Assembly (NCBI GenBank): GCA_033239005.1
Contig: BSQZ01000009.1
Coordinates: 9,603,752-9,667,751, forward strand
Direction: 5' to 3'
DNA length: 64,000 bases
Origin: Lamellibrachia satsuma
Lineage: Eukaryota > Annelida > Polychaeta > Sabellida > Siboglinidae
A program made the translations under genes and the position numbers. The notes under the pieces are model-generated. The model saw only the letters and a list, made by a program, of their open reading frames with translations, searched no databases and was not told the DNA's origin. Of the stretch, positions 13,770 to 25,853 are shown one piece after another (position 1 is the first letter of the stretch; each line of letters begins with the position of its first letter).

Positions 13770-14756
13770 CGCAACCAGCTTCACTGGAGAAAGAGGATGA
13801 GGTTCGCACATATAGCAGTGACACTTGAAGTTCTCCGATAGTCACCAGCGACAAAACGGGCTGCGGAACGCTACACTTGTTCAAATTTCTGAATATCTGT
13901 ATACTGAAACGTCGGTGGGACGAGAACCTCGTACGCCGTCGTCATCACTTGGGGTGGCGCCGCATGCAGTGTTCTCTTAAATAAGCCCAGTGTCTTTCTG
14001 GTTTTGTTCTGGACCTTGCTGATGTGTGGCTGCACAATAACTTCGTGTTGATGGTAACACCCAGACAGTCCTGGTTGTCAGTAGGTGGGATATGTTGATC
14101 CTCCATATATATACATAGGTTGATGGCTTCCTCTTGGAAGTAACTCACATAATGGCACAGTTTGATACATTAAAATCCATCTGCTACATCTTTGTCCAGT
14201 GGTGCAGTATATTTAGGTCAGATTCAATGACAAGTGGTCAGCCGAAGTTTGAATTTCCCGACAGACAATACTGCCGTCAGTGATTAGGCACACGGATGCG
14301 GGAGTTCACTCATGTGATATCGTTACTGTACAACAAAAACAACGTTGGCCCCAACCCTGTTCCTTGTGTGACTCCAGAGAGGACTGCAGCTGCCCGTTGA
14401 TGAAAACTTGTTGATTGCGGGAACCGAGAAATACACTGATCCAGGCATTTGTCTTTCCATTGATTCCGTAGCAGGCGGGGCCTACCGGATTTTGTGGAGA
14501 AGTTTTGTGTGGGATACTTTAGCGAAGGCCTTACTGAAGTCCAGAAAACCGACCTCTGTTTTGTCTCTTTAGGTTGATGGAGTACGCCAATTTGTGTATA
14601 GTATTGCCTAGTTCAATACAGACCCTTCCGGAAGCCATGCTGGTTTGGATGTTGGATGTTGTAGTAATCTAGTTGACGACCGATCTGGCTGCACAGAGTG
14701 TGTTCCATTATTTTGCATATAGACCTAACGCATGTAAGTGAAACCGGTCTGTAAGG
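13770..14756 (-). pseudogene. LINE reverse transcriptase relic, opposite strand
   Basis: Reading on the minus strand from 14756, with several frame changes and stops: YRPVSLTCVRSICKIMEH, then QHGFRKG, then FLDFSKAFAKVSHTKLLHKI (the conserved block is [12 protein letters not shown]; the Asp after KAF is now Ala), then VLSGVTQGTGLGPTLFLLYS, and finally DCLGVTINTKL near 14050. The order is that of a CR1/jockey-type RT. The 5' side is cut off exactly where the TIR element begins at 14757. I see no continuation of the LINE beyond that element. Confidence 0.75.
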
Positions 14757-15807
14757 GGTGGGGTGTTCGGGCAAGCATTATACGAAGCGTTACACGGGGT
14801 GGGGTGTCTTGGCGACTGTTACGTTCGTTACTTTAACAAGTGTTTTTGTTCGTCAGGCTGTCTGGCTGTTTTGTGCTCGTCTAGCATTGATTACTAACGC
14901 ATCGTAACACTGGGCTGTACACCCACCCTAAAACTACGTCCGTTTCGGAAAGACCCCCACCCCCCTCACCGCCCACTTTTTATGCATACCTACATATATT
15001 TTCATCTGCGTTGCACGTCTGCATTGTCATTGGTTCGAAGTGGAAAATACATCCGTGTAACTAATAATAAATCAAATGTTTGTGTACAGTGGAGTTCAGT
15101 TGAAATACACCCAAAAACTGGCACTGCAATCAATAGTATCAGCTTAATATCGACAGCTAGACGAGCAAAAAACTCTTTAAATAACGTTCGTTGTCGTGCT
15201 TCCATTTTTCCGGCCGTTAAATTCTTTCCGCTTGATGTGTCTGCGCATGCGTATCTAGGGGAACTATATAGCACCAGAGACGCGCTTCCTAAGTTCGATA
15301 TTTGTAAGTCGTTCACTCAAAACAACTTTTATGACAACTTGTTTGCACTCGACAGATTAAATAATTGGTAATTATTTCGAATTTCGATCACAAGTGCAAA
15401 AGTAGATGTTCGTAAAACGTCATTTTAAATTAGGTAAGGCGAAAACTGCTCCCGAAGTAAACTTGGACACTGCATACAGAACGTTGCTCTTTTTGTTCGC
15501 GTGTGGATTCTACGATGATGTCGGCCATTCTCAAGATAAAAGCTAACGTAGTCAAAAAGAGGGAAGACATGTACGACTGTGTTAGCAACTCAAAATGAAA
15601 AATCACCGGAAGGAAAGAATTTAACGGGTAGCAACCGTCAGGGAAAAGAAACGTAATCAATGGCAACTAACGTCAACTACCGGCTCGCGCATGCGCTGAT
15701 ACACGATAGTATTTAACGCCGGAAAAATGGAACCATGATACCCTCACGGTGGCCAAGACACCCCACTTCCATGTAACGTTTCGTAATGTTTGCTTGGACA
15801 CCCCCCC
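14757..15807. mobile_element. Non-autonomous TIR DNA transposon, ~1.05 kb
   Basis: The termini are inverted repeats of about 60 bp. The left end (about 14757-14815) contains GCGTTACACGGGGTGGGGTG then TCTTGGCGAC. The inverse of the right end (about 15748-15807) contains ACGTTACATGGAAGTGGGGT then GTCTTGGCCAC. The outer edges begin GGGGTGT on both sides. The interior frame (14982-15371, 129 codons) has no transposase motif. The target duplication could not be read with confidence because the ends are G/C runs. It interrupts the LINE relic on its left. Confidence 0.7.
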
Positions 15808-15847
15808 TGCAGAGCGTGACGTACTTTATAAATGATCTCTTAAACCA

Positions 15848-16024
15848 ATGAAGCGTGCCCCTTCTGACAAAATTCTTACCCATGAGCATTTAGGCCTCGA
15901 CACCGACGCCGTGGTTTCCAATTTCGAAATTGACAGCATCCACGCTATGACGGCCTCGCAAACTTTCTTAGACGATAAAGTGTCCTTTCAATACGCACTC
16001 ATTAGCTGTAGTCTCGGTGGCTGA
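15848..16024 (+). CDS. Unidentified 58-codon ORF
   Basis: ATG to TGA, beginning MKRAPSDKILTHEHLGLDTD and ending near FQYALISCSLGG. Composition is protein-like, with a charged N-terminus and mixed hydrophobic residues, and unlike the surrounding noise, but no family is recognised. A splice donor or acceptor at its edges is not obvious. It may be a short exon, a transposon fragment or chance. It lies just right of the TIR element. Confidence 0.2.
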   Translation: MKRAPSDKILTHEHLGLDTDAVVSNFEIDSIHAMTASQTFLDDKVSFQYALISCSLGG

Positions 16025-16763
16025 GTGGATACCTGCGTTATTTGTGCAAAATGTAATGGTAATCTTTTTGTCGTGGATATGATTCCCATAAGAAGAACAC
16101 TTTTTTATGTGCTTAGCCTACTTCTTTATTTTACATAATATAATGCTATGTTGTATTAGTAATTTAATTCATTTATAAAAAAAATACAGATAACAGTTAT
16201 GCATGCGAGTCAAAATACGCTACTATTAATGCGTCATTATAAATACAATTTCACAGACCATAGACGTCTACATGATTTATTCACTTCATTCACTTGTGGA
16301 ATATAGGTCAAATGTGTCAACAAAAGCAGTTAAAACTATGCGTTTCAACATTTGCGGTCATTAATTGATAAAATGGTGGTTAGTCGGTTATCTTTTCAAA
16401 TCAACATTTTTATGTCGTGTTCATGTCAGTCATGGATGTAAGCTGTTATATAAAATTAGTGCTGAATAAAAGTGCTTAGATTTTGACACCCGTGTTACAC
16501 TTTTATGATGCATTAGCATATTTTAATCAGTGCTCAAATGTGACTACGCAAAATCTCGTCGTGAACAGAATAACAAATTGCTCCGTCGACAGCAAGTGGC
16601 GCGCGGACCGTTGATTGCCGACCCCTGTAAATCTTGACAGAAAATACGATTTGGACGAGATAGTCAGTATTTTTTTCTTCAAAACTGCAAAACAAATGAC
16701 ACTAATATGATCTAATTTTATGTGGTGTGTTTTAATGAATAAAAATGGGTCTAAATTAGCAAA
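16025..16763. other. No gene recognised
   Basis: AT-rich. The minus-strand frame at 16527-16808 extends into the 377-bp tandem array and has no recognisable domain. Confidence 0.4.
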
Positions 16764-17796
16764 TTTACACCAGACTGCATTTAATTCAACCTTCCATAGA
16801 AAACGCACCCCTCAAAAATCACCCAGCCACGGGCCTGTAGTTGTTTAATGACACATTTATTTTGTACTTTACGAGACAGATGCTGTAAATCAACAATATG
16901 TAATTCGGTCAATAATATACCATCTTGCTACAATAAAATAACAAACAATATTCACATGCATGCGCATTAGCACTATGCCTCGCAACTATGGCTTCATTTT
17001 TAACCAACAGCCTCTGGTGTCATACATGTTCTACGTAATATCGTATCGGCCACATTTAGGTGTAGAGTAGATGCATTTCTTTTGAAACAGCAGAGTAACG
17101 TGACTTACGGTTTGGACTTCAATCGACAACTGGCAATCTATTTACACCAGACTGCATTTAATTCAACCTTCCATAGAAAACGCACCCCTCAAAAATCACC
17201 CAGCCACGGGCCTGTAGTTGTTTAATGACACATTTATTTTGTACTTTACGAGACAGATGCTGTAAATCAACAATATGTAATTCGGTCAATAATATACCAT
17301 CTTGCTACAATAAAATAACAAACAATATTCACATGCATGCGCATTAGCACTATGCCTCGCAACTATGGCTTCATTTTTAACCAACAGCCTCTGGTGTCAT
17401 ACATGTTCTACGTAATATCGTATCGGCCACATTTAGGTGTAGAGTAGATGCATTTCTTTTGAAACAGCAGAGTAACGTGACTTACGGTTTGGACTTCAAT
17501 CGACAACTGGCAATCTATTTACACCAGACTGCATTTAATTCAACCTTCCATAGAAAACGCACCCCTCAAAAATCACCCAGCCACGGGCCTGTAGTTGTTT
17601 AATGACACATTTATTTTGTACTTTACGAGACAGATGCTGTAAATCAACAATATGTAATTCGGTCAATAATATACCATCTTGCTACAATAAAATAACAAAC
17701 AATATTCACATGCATGCGCATTAGCACTATGCCTCGCAACTATGGCTTCATTTTTAACCAACAGCCTCTGGTGTCATACATGTTCTACGTAATATC
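16764..17796. repeat. 377-bp tandem array, 2.7 copies, apparently identical
   Basis: The start TTTACACCAGACTGC recurs at 16764, 17141 and 17518, exactly 377 bp apart. By eye I see no differences between copies. Each full unit consists of about 276 bp found only here plus a 101-bp block (17041-17141) that also occurs, apparently base for base, at 20230-20330 inside repeat R1 copy A. The third copy stops at 17796, at the junction where the 101-bp block would begin. Near-identity implies a very recent event, or an assembly artefact. Confidence 0.95.
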
Positions 17797-18292
17797 TATT
17801 GCATGACACCACATAATAAAACTGACTTACCCAAGAAAAACAAGCCCTTTCGGAAAATATAATTAAAAATTGTAGCACATATTATGACCTATTTTGAAAT
17901 CTACCAGATTCAGGCATTGTATTGACATCACAAATATATCGCAATGACGTCACACACATATAGTAATGACGTCACAAACATACACAGTTTTCACACGTAA
18001 ACGCGTTAGAACGACCTCACAACGGTAGATTACCGTTTGTTGTTATTACGTACAATTGTCAACAGTGCTAAGCAGACAATTAAGTACAATTGTTCACAAC
18101 GTCATGATTATTTTCTACGATTGTCTGAAGTTAAGTAATACAAGGCAAGGCGCTACTAGACGTTACCGTAAATGTCAGTACTACATCGCAAATTCAAGTC
18201 AGCAATACATCGTGTATTGACTTCCAGCATACACTACAGTGGAACATCTTATAAGACCACCTGAAATAATAATAATAATTATTATTATTTAC
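17797..18292. other. Spacer with two CRE-like sites
   Basis: No gene. Two TGACGTCA octamers lie within a 30-bp tandem context at about 17944-17951 and 17967-17974, matching the CREB/ATF consensus. No nearby transcription unit supports a regulatory role. A self-complementary AATAATAAT/ATTATTATT run ends the stretch near 18292. Confidence 0.4.
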
Positions 18293-20990
18293 TTTTCATT
18301 GAACATGTGTGTTTTAGTGTCTTTTTGAACACTGATAGGGTTCTGCTGTATTTGACGGCAATCGGCAGCGAATTCCACAGTTCAGGGCCGATCACTTGGA
18401 AAGACCGTTCACCGACACTAACAAGCTTTGTTCGCGGCATATCTAGCAATTGTTGCTGGTATGATCGTGGTGCGTCCTGTAGAACAACGTCTCTTTAACA
18501 TGTTCGCGAGATACAATGGTGCCAATTATGTACCTCTGTCTTGAGAGTTATGTCGCAGGTACTTTCACAGCCTCGGTCCCGTCATCAGCGTCAGTCTGAA
18601 CTGTCCTGCGGTGTCAGGCGACCATGTTGACGGTCGTCCCATGACAGCAGTTCAAGAACATCACGAGAAGGTCTCTTGATCCTCTCCCGGATCTCAATCT
18701 TAACACTGATATTTCTGCGCCAGAAGTTGTTTTCTCTGACCAGAATTATCGCATCATTGGCCTTTGTGTTCTGGCCTTCGTTGAGTAGGAATTAGAATAC
18801 ACTTCTTGACGTTGTTATTTAATGTTGACATGAGGTGGCCGGGACTTGTGGTGTGTGCCACTGTATTCCAGTGTCCCGTTTCCTGTTCAGGCAGTTGGCT
18901 TGACACGGCGTTGTTCGTCATAATTTACTTTTCATTTTTGAATACGCGAGATCCAGTGAACCGTGTAGGACGCGGTTGACTGCTTTGATCCCAGAAAACA
19001 CACTTTGGGTGTTCTCTTTCCCAACCGATATCTTGTCAGCTTCTCCACAGCGAATAAGATTCGCCTTTCAGTCATCTCAATTCCTGTCCCGAAGACTCGG
19101 TTTTGTGTATGTTGAAAAACACGATAGTACCGTTGTGTTGTAGGCTTGTACCCCCAAGTTGTACGTGAGTGATAACCTATTGATCAATTCGGAATAATAC
19201 AGGCTTTCGCTAAATTGGTGTCTAATTATACTAGTATGGCGTCACTGTCTATATGTCTATGAGGTCTATATATAGTACGCCACGCCATCTCGTTTAATGC
19301 CTTGTAATCGAGTCAGTTGATGTTTGATGGTGAAATGTTGCGACTGCAACACTAAAGGTATCTCACTGAACGACCACACACATACAGTGTCTGTTTATTT
19401 AGTTTACATTGTTGTAATGATGACACTAAAGGTATCTCACTGAACGACCACACACATACAGTGTCTGATTATTTAGTTTACATTGTTGTAATGATGACAC
19501 TGAAGTTAACACTCCATTCCGTTATTTATAATAAAGTGAACTATCAATAATCATCGTCGATAGTGCACTGAACTATCGATAGCAACGATAGTTGACAAAA
19601 CTATTCAGCATGGCTACTTGTGTCACTGTGATAATAGAAATAAACATGTTTTTCGATGATATTGTTATTTATTCATCGACCTAACATCAACAATCGTCGA
19701 ATAGAGCAGCGTCATTCATGGATTCGCCATTTTAAATCATCTACGTCCAAGGCTACGCAATAACAATTATCGTTTGGGATTGCTTTCCTGGCTATTCTTT
19801 ATTCCACGATACTATCCCAATAATGTCGCGATAGTTATGAAACTATCGCAGTGTTATTGCAGTAGTACACACCGCAATCGCGTTACTATAGCAACAGTAA
19901 AATGTTCCACAGTAGTCACCCCTGGGTCAGTTCTAACGAATTAAGAACGAGCTATTAACCAATGTATTCCAGCCATGTCTGTATTCCGTGTTATCACAAT
20001 AGTATAGTTCACTCGCCATTTGTGTTAGGCTAGGGCCGCTAGGCATTGCTAGGCATCGACGAGGGGTACTTTACATTCGCTGAGAAATCACACAAGTTAA
20101 AGCACAAGGCAGAACTGTACCCGTATTCTTTACAATCACGTCAAAGCTATTGTTAAGGCTATATAGCTAAGCGAAGAAACAAAACATAAGAAATACACAA
20201 TTATCTTACACACGGACTACTGTTGGTACTCGTATCGGCCACATTTAGGTGTAGAGTAGATGCATTTCTTTTGAAACAGCAGAGTAACGTGACTTACGGT
20301 TTGGACTTCAATCGACAACTGGCAATCTATCGGTCCGTGTGCGTCGTCTAGACGTGTAACTAGATAGGGGGTGGGCGTTATGCCCCAAAACTGGGCGTTA
20401 TGCCCCAAGCTACTCTACACTTATGCTTGGGTGGTTTTTACAAAGCCGGTGTGGGCGGCGAGTCATAGTCTCGTGAATAGCGAGTGGACGGAGAATAATA
20501 CGACTAGGCTGTCAGTCTCTAATCACATGCTTCATCAGATTTCGGACCGATATATAATAATTATAAGTGCTAGTCACCTACCTGTTGGATAGTCGTTCGT
20601 CAGGGGTGAAATCCGAATTGATCTGGCAGTCGGTCTCGTTTTCCGGGTGGCCGTTGACGACGGGTGGCTTGTACAGCGTAGGCCGTGGGTTCTACTATAC
20701 TAAATGTAAATTAATTATCTTACACACGGACTACAATGGCTGTCAATGCCGGCACACCCCCGGCAACTGCGACAGTTCCACTGAACAAAAGTCGCCAAAG
20801 GCTTTGATTACTACCTGTATGACTCCTATAATCGGTACACGCGTGTAATAATTTTAATAAATTTATTGTTAAGGAAAACGTAGACGGGGGGGGGGGCATG
20901 AGCGGTGACCATATATGCGCTCACTTGAGCAGCCAAGGCTAGGCGCTTTAAAGTAAATGCAGCCTATATGTTAATGGTGAATGATGAATA
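18293..20990 (+). repeat. Complex repeat R1, copy A
   Basis: The longest copy of a multi-kilobase family repeated at 20991-22745, 23047-25255 (inverted), 30677-32924 and 32925-33255. Order in this orientation: an antisense LINE C-terminal relic (18293-18560 and on to 18790), a GC-richer block (18840-19080), an AT-rich block ending GTCAGTTGATG (19300), a block dense in ACTATCG palindromes (19530-19870), the 101-bp block shared with the 377-bp array (20230-20330), and a terminal block ending ATGTTAATGGTGAATGATG (20990). Compared with copy C it lacks about 450 bp near 18820. It also carries its own 74-bp tandem duplication (19351-19498). Confidence 0.85.
18307..18560 (-). pseudogene. LINE ORF2 C-terminal relic in R1 copy A
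   Basis: The minus-strand sequence matches the better preserved copies at 24986-25255 and 30677-30870, which encode VPRTKxACFGERSVQVIGP, xLWNSLPIAVKF and FKKTLNTHLFxAEYL. That is the usual C-terminal end of CR1/jockey-type LINE proteins. This copy has diverged further and has no long ORF in that frame. Confidence 0.6.
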
Positions 20991-22745
20991 TCGTTTTCTG
21001 TTCATGCAGTTGGCTTGACACGGCATTGTTCGTCATAATTTACTTTTCGTTTTGGAATACGTGAGATTATGGCGTCACTGTCTATATGTCTATGGGGTCT
21101 ATATATAGTACGCCACACCATCTCGTTTAATCCCTTGTAATCGAGTAAGTTGATGTTTAGTCAGGACGGTAAAATGTTGCGACTGTAACAGTACAGGTAA
21201 CTCGCTGTACGACCACACACATACAGTGTCTGATTATGTAGTTTACATTCTTGTTATGATGACACTGAAGTTAACACTCCATTCCGTTATATATAATAAA
21301 GTGAACTATCAATAGTCATCGTCGATAGTACACTGAACTATCGATAGTAACGATAGTTATTCATCGACCTAACATCAACAATCGTCGAATACAGCAGCGT
21401 CATTCATGGATTCGCCATTTTAAAGTCAACTACCTCCAAGGCTACGCAATAACAATTATCGTTTTGGATTGCTTTCCTGGCTATTCGTTATTCCACGATA
21501 CTATCCCAATACTATCGCGATAGTTATGAAACGATAGCAGTAGTACACACCGCAGTAGTACACACCACCGCAATCGCTTTACTATAGCAAGAGTAAAATG
21601 TTCCACAGTAGTCACCCCTGGGTCAGTTCTAACGTATTAGAAACGAGTTATAAACCAATGTATTCTAGCCATGTCTGTATTCCGTGTTATCACGACAGTA
21701 GTATAGTTCACTCGCCATTTGTGTTAGGCTAGGGCCGATAGGCATTGCTAGGCATCGACGAGGAGTACTTTATATTCGCTAAGAAATCACACAAGTTGAA
21801 GCCCAAGACAAAATGTGGTCCGATCATATTCCGAACTGTACACGTATTCCTTATAAACACGTCAAAGCTATTATTAAGGTTATATAGCTAAGCGAAGAAA
21901 CAAAACATAGGAAACACACGATTATCTTACACACGGACTACTGTGGTAGTACTCGTATCGGCCACATTTAGACGTAGATGCCTTTCTTTTGAAACAACAG
22001 AGAGTAACGAAAAGTGACTTACGGTTTGGACTTCAGTCGACAACTGGCAGTCAACTTACCAATGGGTGATTATCAATAGATATCGCAGTAGTGTTTTTTC
22101 ACAGCGAAACAGAAAAGAACCAGCGGTCCGTGTCCGTTTTTGCGGTTTGTGTGGTTTTGGCAAAACCGTCAGTCCGAGTCCGTCACGGTTGTTTACTTTT
22201 GACAAACCGCGGCGAGCGTCTAATTATGATTAATACTAACGCATGTTCATAATGTCGGAGTTATGCCTACTCAGTGAGTCACCGCTCATGCCCCCCATCC
22301 GCCAACGATGTCTCGACGAGGTGTGTTGTTTAAACATTTCGGAGCGATATATAATATAAACGTGCACAGCGAAATGGAACAATCGGTCTGTGTCAGTCAC
22401 CATCGCTTGTGTGGTTTTGGCAAGGCGCTGCATGCGGCGAGTCGTAGCCTCGTGAATATCGATTCATTGAACAAAACGATTAGTCTGTCACTGCCCCCCC
22501 CCCCCCGGCAGCGGCAACAGTTCCACCGAACGAAAGTCGCCAAAGGTATAGTAGTATTAACGGTGTGATTGAGATAACCGGTACACGCGTGTAATAATTT
22601 TGTTATTGTTAAGAAAAACACCTCGTCGAAGTATTGTTGCCTGGGGGAGGGCATGAGCGGTGACCACAACTGCGCTCACTCGAGCAGCCAAGGACAGGCG
22701 CTTTAAAGTAAATGCGGCCTATATGTTAGTGGTGAAAGATGTATA
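20991..22745 (+). repeat. Complex repeat R1, copy A' (tandem, 5'-deleted)
   Basis: Directly follows copy A in the same orientation. It starts in the CATGCAGTTGGCTTGACACG block and ends with the same terminal block as copy A (ATGTTAGTGGTGAAAGATG at 22724-22742). It lacks the LINE relic and part of the AT-rich block. Near 22495-22506 it has a C homopolymer of about 12. Confidence 0.8.
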
Positions 22746-22802
22746 TCGGCATTGATCTCATTTACCTACACACAGCGCTGTACTTTCAGCCACACATATT
22801 CT

Positions 22803-22823
22803 TGTGTGTATGTTTGTGTGTGT

Positions 22824-22888
<65 letters not shown>

Positions 22889-22960
22889 TGTGTGTGCGAG
22901 TGCGTGCGTGCGTGCGTGCATGAGTGTGTGCGTGTGCGCGTGTGTGTTGTGATTGTGCTT

Positions 22961-23007
<47 letters not shown>

Positions 23008-23046
23008 TACGTGTGTGCATGCATGCGTGTGTTTGGATAAGTTACA
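22803..23046. repeat. (TG)n/(TGCG)n microsatellite with LINE-tail flank
   Basis: Alternating TG and TGCG runs end in GTGTTTGGATAAGTTACA. The same microsatellite-plus-flank unit occurs at about 25300-25430 and 30315-30366, where it follows the R1 LINE relic. It therefore looks like part of that LINE's 3' end rather than an independent simple repeat. Confidence 0.85.
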
Positions 23047-25255
23047 CGGAATACAGACATGACTAGAATATATTGGTTAATAGCTCGTTCCTAATTCGTT
23101 AGGACTGACTCGGGGTGACTACTGTGGAACATTTTACTGTTGCTATAGTAACGTGATTGCGGTGTGTACTACTGCAATAATATTGCGATAGTTTCATAAC
23201 GATCGCGATATTATTGGAATAGTATCGTGGAATAACGAATAGCCAGGAAAGCAATCCCAAACCATAATTGTTATTCCGTAGCATTGGAGGTAGATGATTT
23301 AAAATGGCGAATCCATAAATGACGCTGCTCTATTCGACGATTCTTGATGTTAGGTCGATGAATAAATAACAATATCATCGAAAACATGTTTATTTCTATT
23401 ATCACAGTGACACAAGTAGCCCTGCTGAATAGTTTTGTCAACTATCGTTGCTATCGATAGTTCAATGTACTATCGACGATGATTATTGATCGTCCACTTT
23501 ATTATAAATAACGGAATGGAGTGTTAACTTCAGTGTCATCATAACAACAAAGTAAACTACATAATCAGACACTGTATGTGTGCGGTCGTACAGTGAGATA
23601 CCTTTACTGCTGCAGTCGCAACATTTCACCATCAACTGACTCGATTAAACGAGATGTACTATACGTAGACCCCTTAGATATATAGACAGTGACGCCATAC
23701 TAGTATAATTAGATACCTATTTAGCAAAGGCCTATATTATTCCGAATTGATCAATAGGTTATCACTCATGTACAACTTGGGGGTACAAGCCTACAACACA
23801 ACGGTACTATCATGTGTTTTGTTGGTTACAGTTTGTTTGTCACAACAAAGGATAACTTCAACATACACAAAACCGAGTCTTCGGGACAGGAATTGAGATC
23901 ACTGAAAGGCGAATCTTCTTCGCTGTGGAGAAGCTGACAAGATATCGGTTGGGAAAGAGAACACACCAAGTGTGTTTCCTGGGATCAAAGCAGTCAACCG
24001 CGTCCTACACGGTTCACTGAATCTCGCGTATTCAAAAGCAAAAAGTAAAGTATGACGAACAACGCTGTGTCAAGCTAACTGCCTGAACAGGAAACAAGAC
24101 ATTTGAATACAGTGGCACACACCACAAGTCCCGGCCATGTCATGTCAACATCGGACAGCACAGCCCGGCCAGGAGCTGTGCAGGAGGTCGGCGGCAGTGG
24201 CTGGCTCCTGTGTCCATCCTCTGCCGTCCCTTACGGGGTGGAGGAATCGGGAGGTGATAACGCGACCACTGACTATGTCGGACTGGCGATATCGCCAGCC
24301 ACATTGAACGGAGCGACCGGACCAGCCGTCGTGCAGGAGGTCGGCCGCAGTGTTGGGGTCCTGTGTCCCTCGGCCGTATGTGCTGACGTCCCCTACGAGC
24401 AGCAAAAAAACTGGACACGACAATTGAGTGATGCACCTTTCCTCTTCTCCGCTGTGACTTCGGTGTGATGTCAGACATATTTAACCTTGCACACGGACCA
24501 CGAAAGGTTCTCAGCAACTGATATGTTTTGTTCACTTAGCGACAATCCAATCGCCTGACGAGATAATTATCAATAGACAATCGCGAACACACCAGCGACT
24601 AACTCTTAATCATCAACACTTAAAAATAGCATAACGTAAAGAAGGGTATTATAATTTCTTGTCTCATCGCGGTTTGTCAAAAGTAAACAACCGTGACAGA
24701 CAAGGACCGATGGTCTTGCCAAAACCACACAAGCCGCAAAAACGGACACGGGCCAATGATGCGATAATTCTGGTCAGACAAAACAACTTCTGGCGCCGAA
24801 ATATCAGTGTTAAGATTGAGATACGGGAGAGGATCAAGAGCACTTCTCTTGATGTTCTTGAACTGCTGTCATGGGACGACCGTCAACATGGTCGCTTGAC
24901 ACCGCAGAACAGTTTAGACTGAAGCTGATGACAGGACCGAGGCTGTGAAAGTACCGGCGACCTAACTCTCGAGACAGGTACATACTTGGCACCATTGTAT
25001 CTTGCGAACATGTTAAAGCGACGTTGTTCTACAGGACGCACACGATCGTACCAGCAACAATTGCTAGAAGTGCCGCGAACAAAGGTTGCTTGTTTCGGTG
25101 AACGGTCTGTCCAAGTGATCGGCCCTCGACTGTGTAATTCGCTGCCGATTGCCGTCAAATTCAGAAGAACCCTAGCAGTGTTCAAAAAGACACTTAACAC
25201 ACACCTGTTCAACGCTGAGTACTTGCAGATATGTTACTTATATATTTCATTGTGA
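23047..25255 (-). repeat. Complex repeat R1, copy B (inverted)
   Basis: Reads as the reverse complement of copies A and C over its full length: the ACTATCG block at about 23150-23480, the palindromic GC-richer block at 24110-24470, and the LINE C-terminal relic (now on the plus strand) at 24986-25255. It forms the left arm of a roughly 2.2-kb inverted repeat with copy C. Confidence 0.85.
24986..25255 (+). pseudogene. LINE ORF2 C-terminal relic in R1 copy B
   Basis: An open frame of 89 codons: APLYLANMLKRR, then QQQLLEVPRTKVACFGERSV, then NSLPIAVKFRRTLAVFKKTL and THLFNAEYL, then stop. This is the standard C-terminal signature of CR1/jockey-like LINE ORF2 (VPRTK, GxRSxxVxGPxLWNSLP, FKxxLKTHLF). 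The expected Trp is Cys here (RLCNSLP). The upstream RT and endonuclease are absent. Confidence 0.75.
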
Positions 25256-25302
25256 CTGTGGACACTTTACTGTACATACATTGTATCTATGTGTGAATGT
25301 GG

Positions 25303-25334
<32 letters not shown>

Positions 25335-25550
25335 TGAGTGTGTGCGTGTGCGCGCGCTTGCGTATGTGTTGTGTGTGCGTGATTGCGTGCGTGCGTGCAT
25401 GCGTGCATGTGTTTGGATAAGTTACATCAGTCTATTGTTCAGAGAAGAAGAATATAATATTAATAATTTATTTTTATCAAGCCTAGTTGTCATTGACATG
25501 CTCAAAAAAACGTTGTACAAACTCTAAATACATATAAAACGTTAAATATA
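25256..25550. repeat. LINE-tail spacer, left half of an interrupted tandem unit
   Basis: (TG)n/(TGCG)n is followed by TTTGGATAAGTTACATCAG and on to GTTAAATATA at 25550. This spacer is repeated at about 30340-30490. Here it is split by the LINE at 25551-30220, and its right half resumes at 30221 (ACAAAGATGTGCTTC). Confidence 0.85.
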
Positions 25551-25853
25551 CAGCATACAGAAAACCACACTAAGATTGTTGTGCTAGTATATCTGTATTT
25601 TTAACTGGTTTGATCATAGTATGTGGTTTCAGGTTTGTCATAATGTAGTGTAACATACTTGTCCACCTTAAGGTCACCAGTGGTTGTGAAAGTGTTGCTT
25701 CTGTGTTGAGTTATTGAGTTTTACATTGCTGGTGTGCTGTTTTGAATTAGTGAAGGCTAGGTCAGTGTTGTGGTCCACTGACCACACCCTTGTCTGGGCA
25801 GGTGATGCAATAATTGGCTTTGTGCAATTTGAGATAGCCTGTTGAAGTAGAAC

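Noticed and set aside
17944..17975. Pair of TGACGTCA sites as a promoter
   Set aside because: No gene start is supportable nearby and the surrounding sequence is itself a local tandem of short units.
24103..24535. Frames of 92-131 codons on both strands in R1 copy B
   Set aside because: Both strands are open over a palindromic, GC-richer block; no domain was recognised, and the best frame is shifted relative to copy C.
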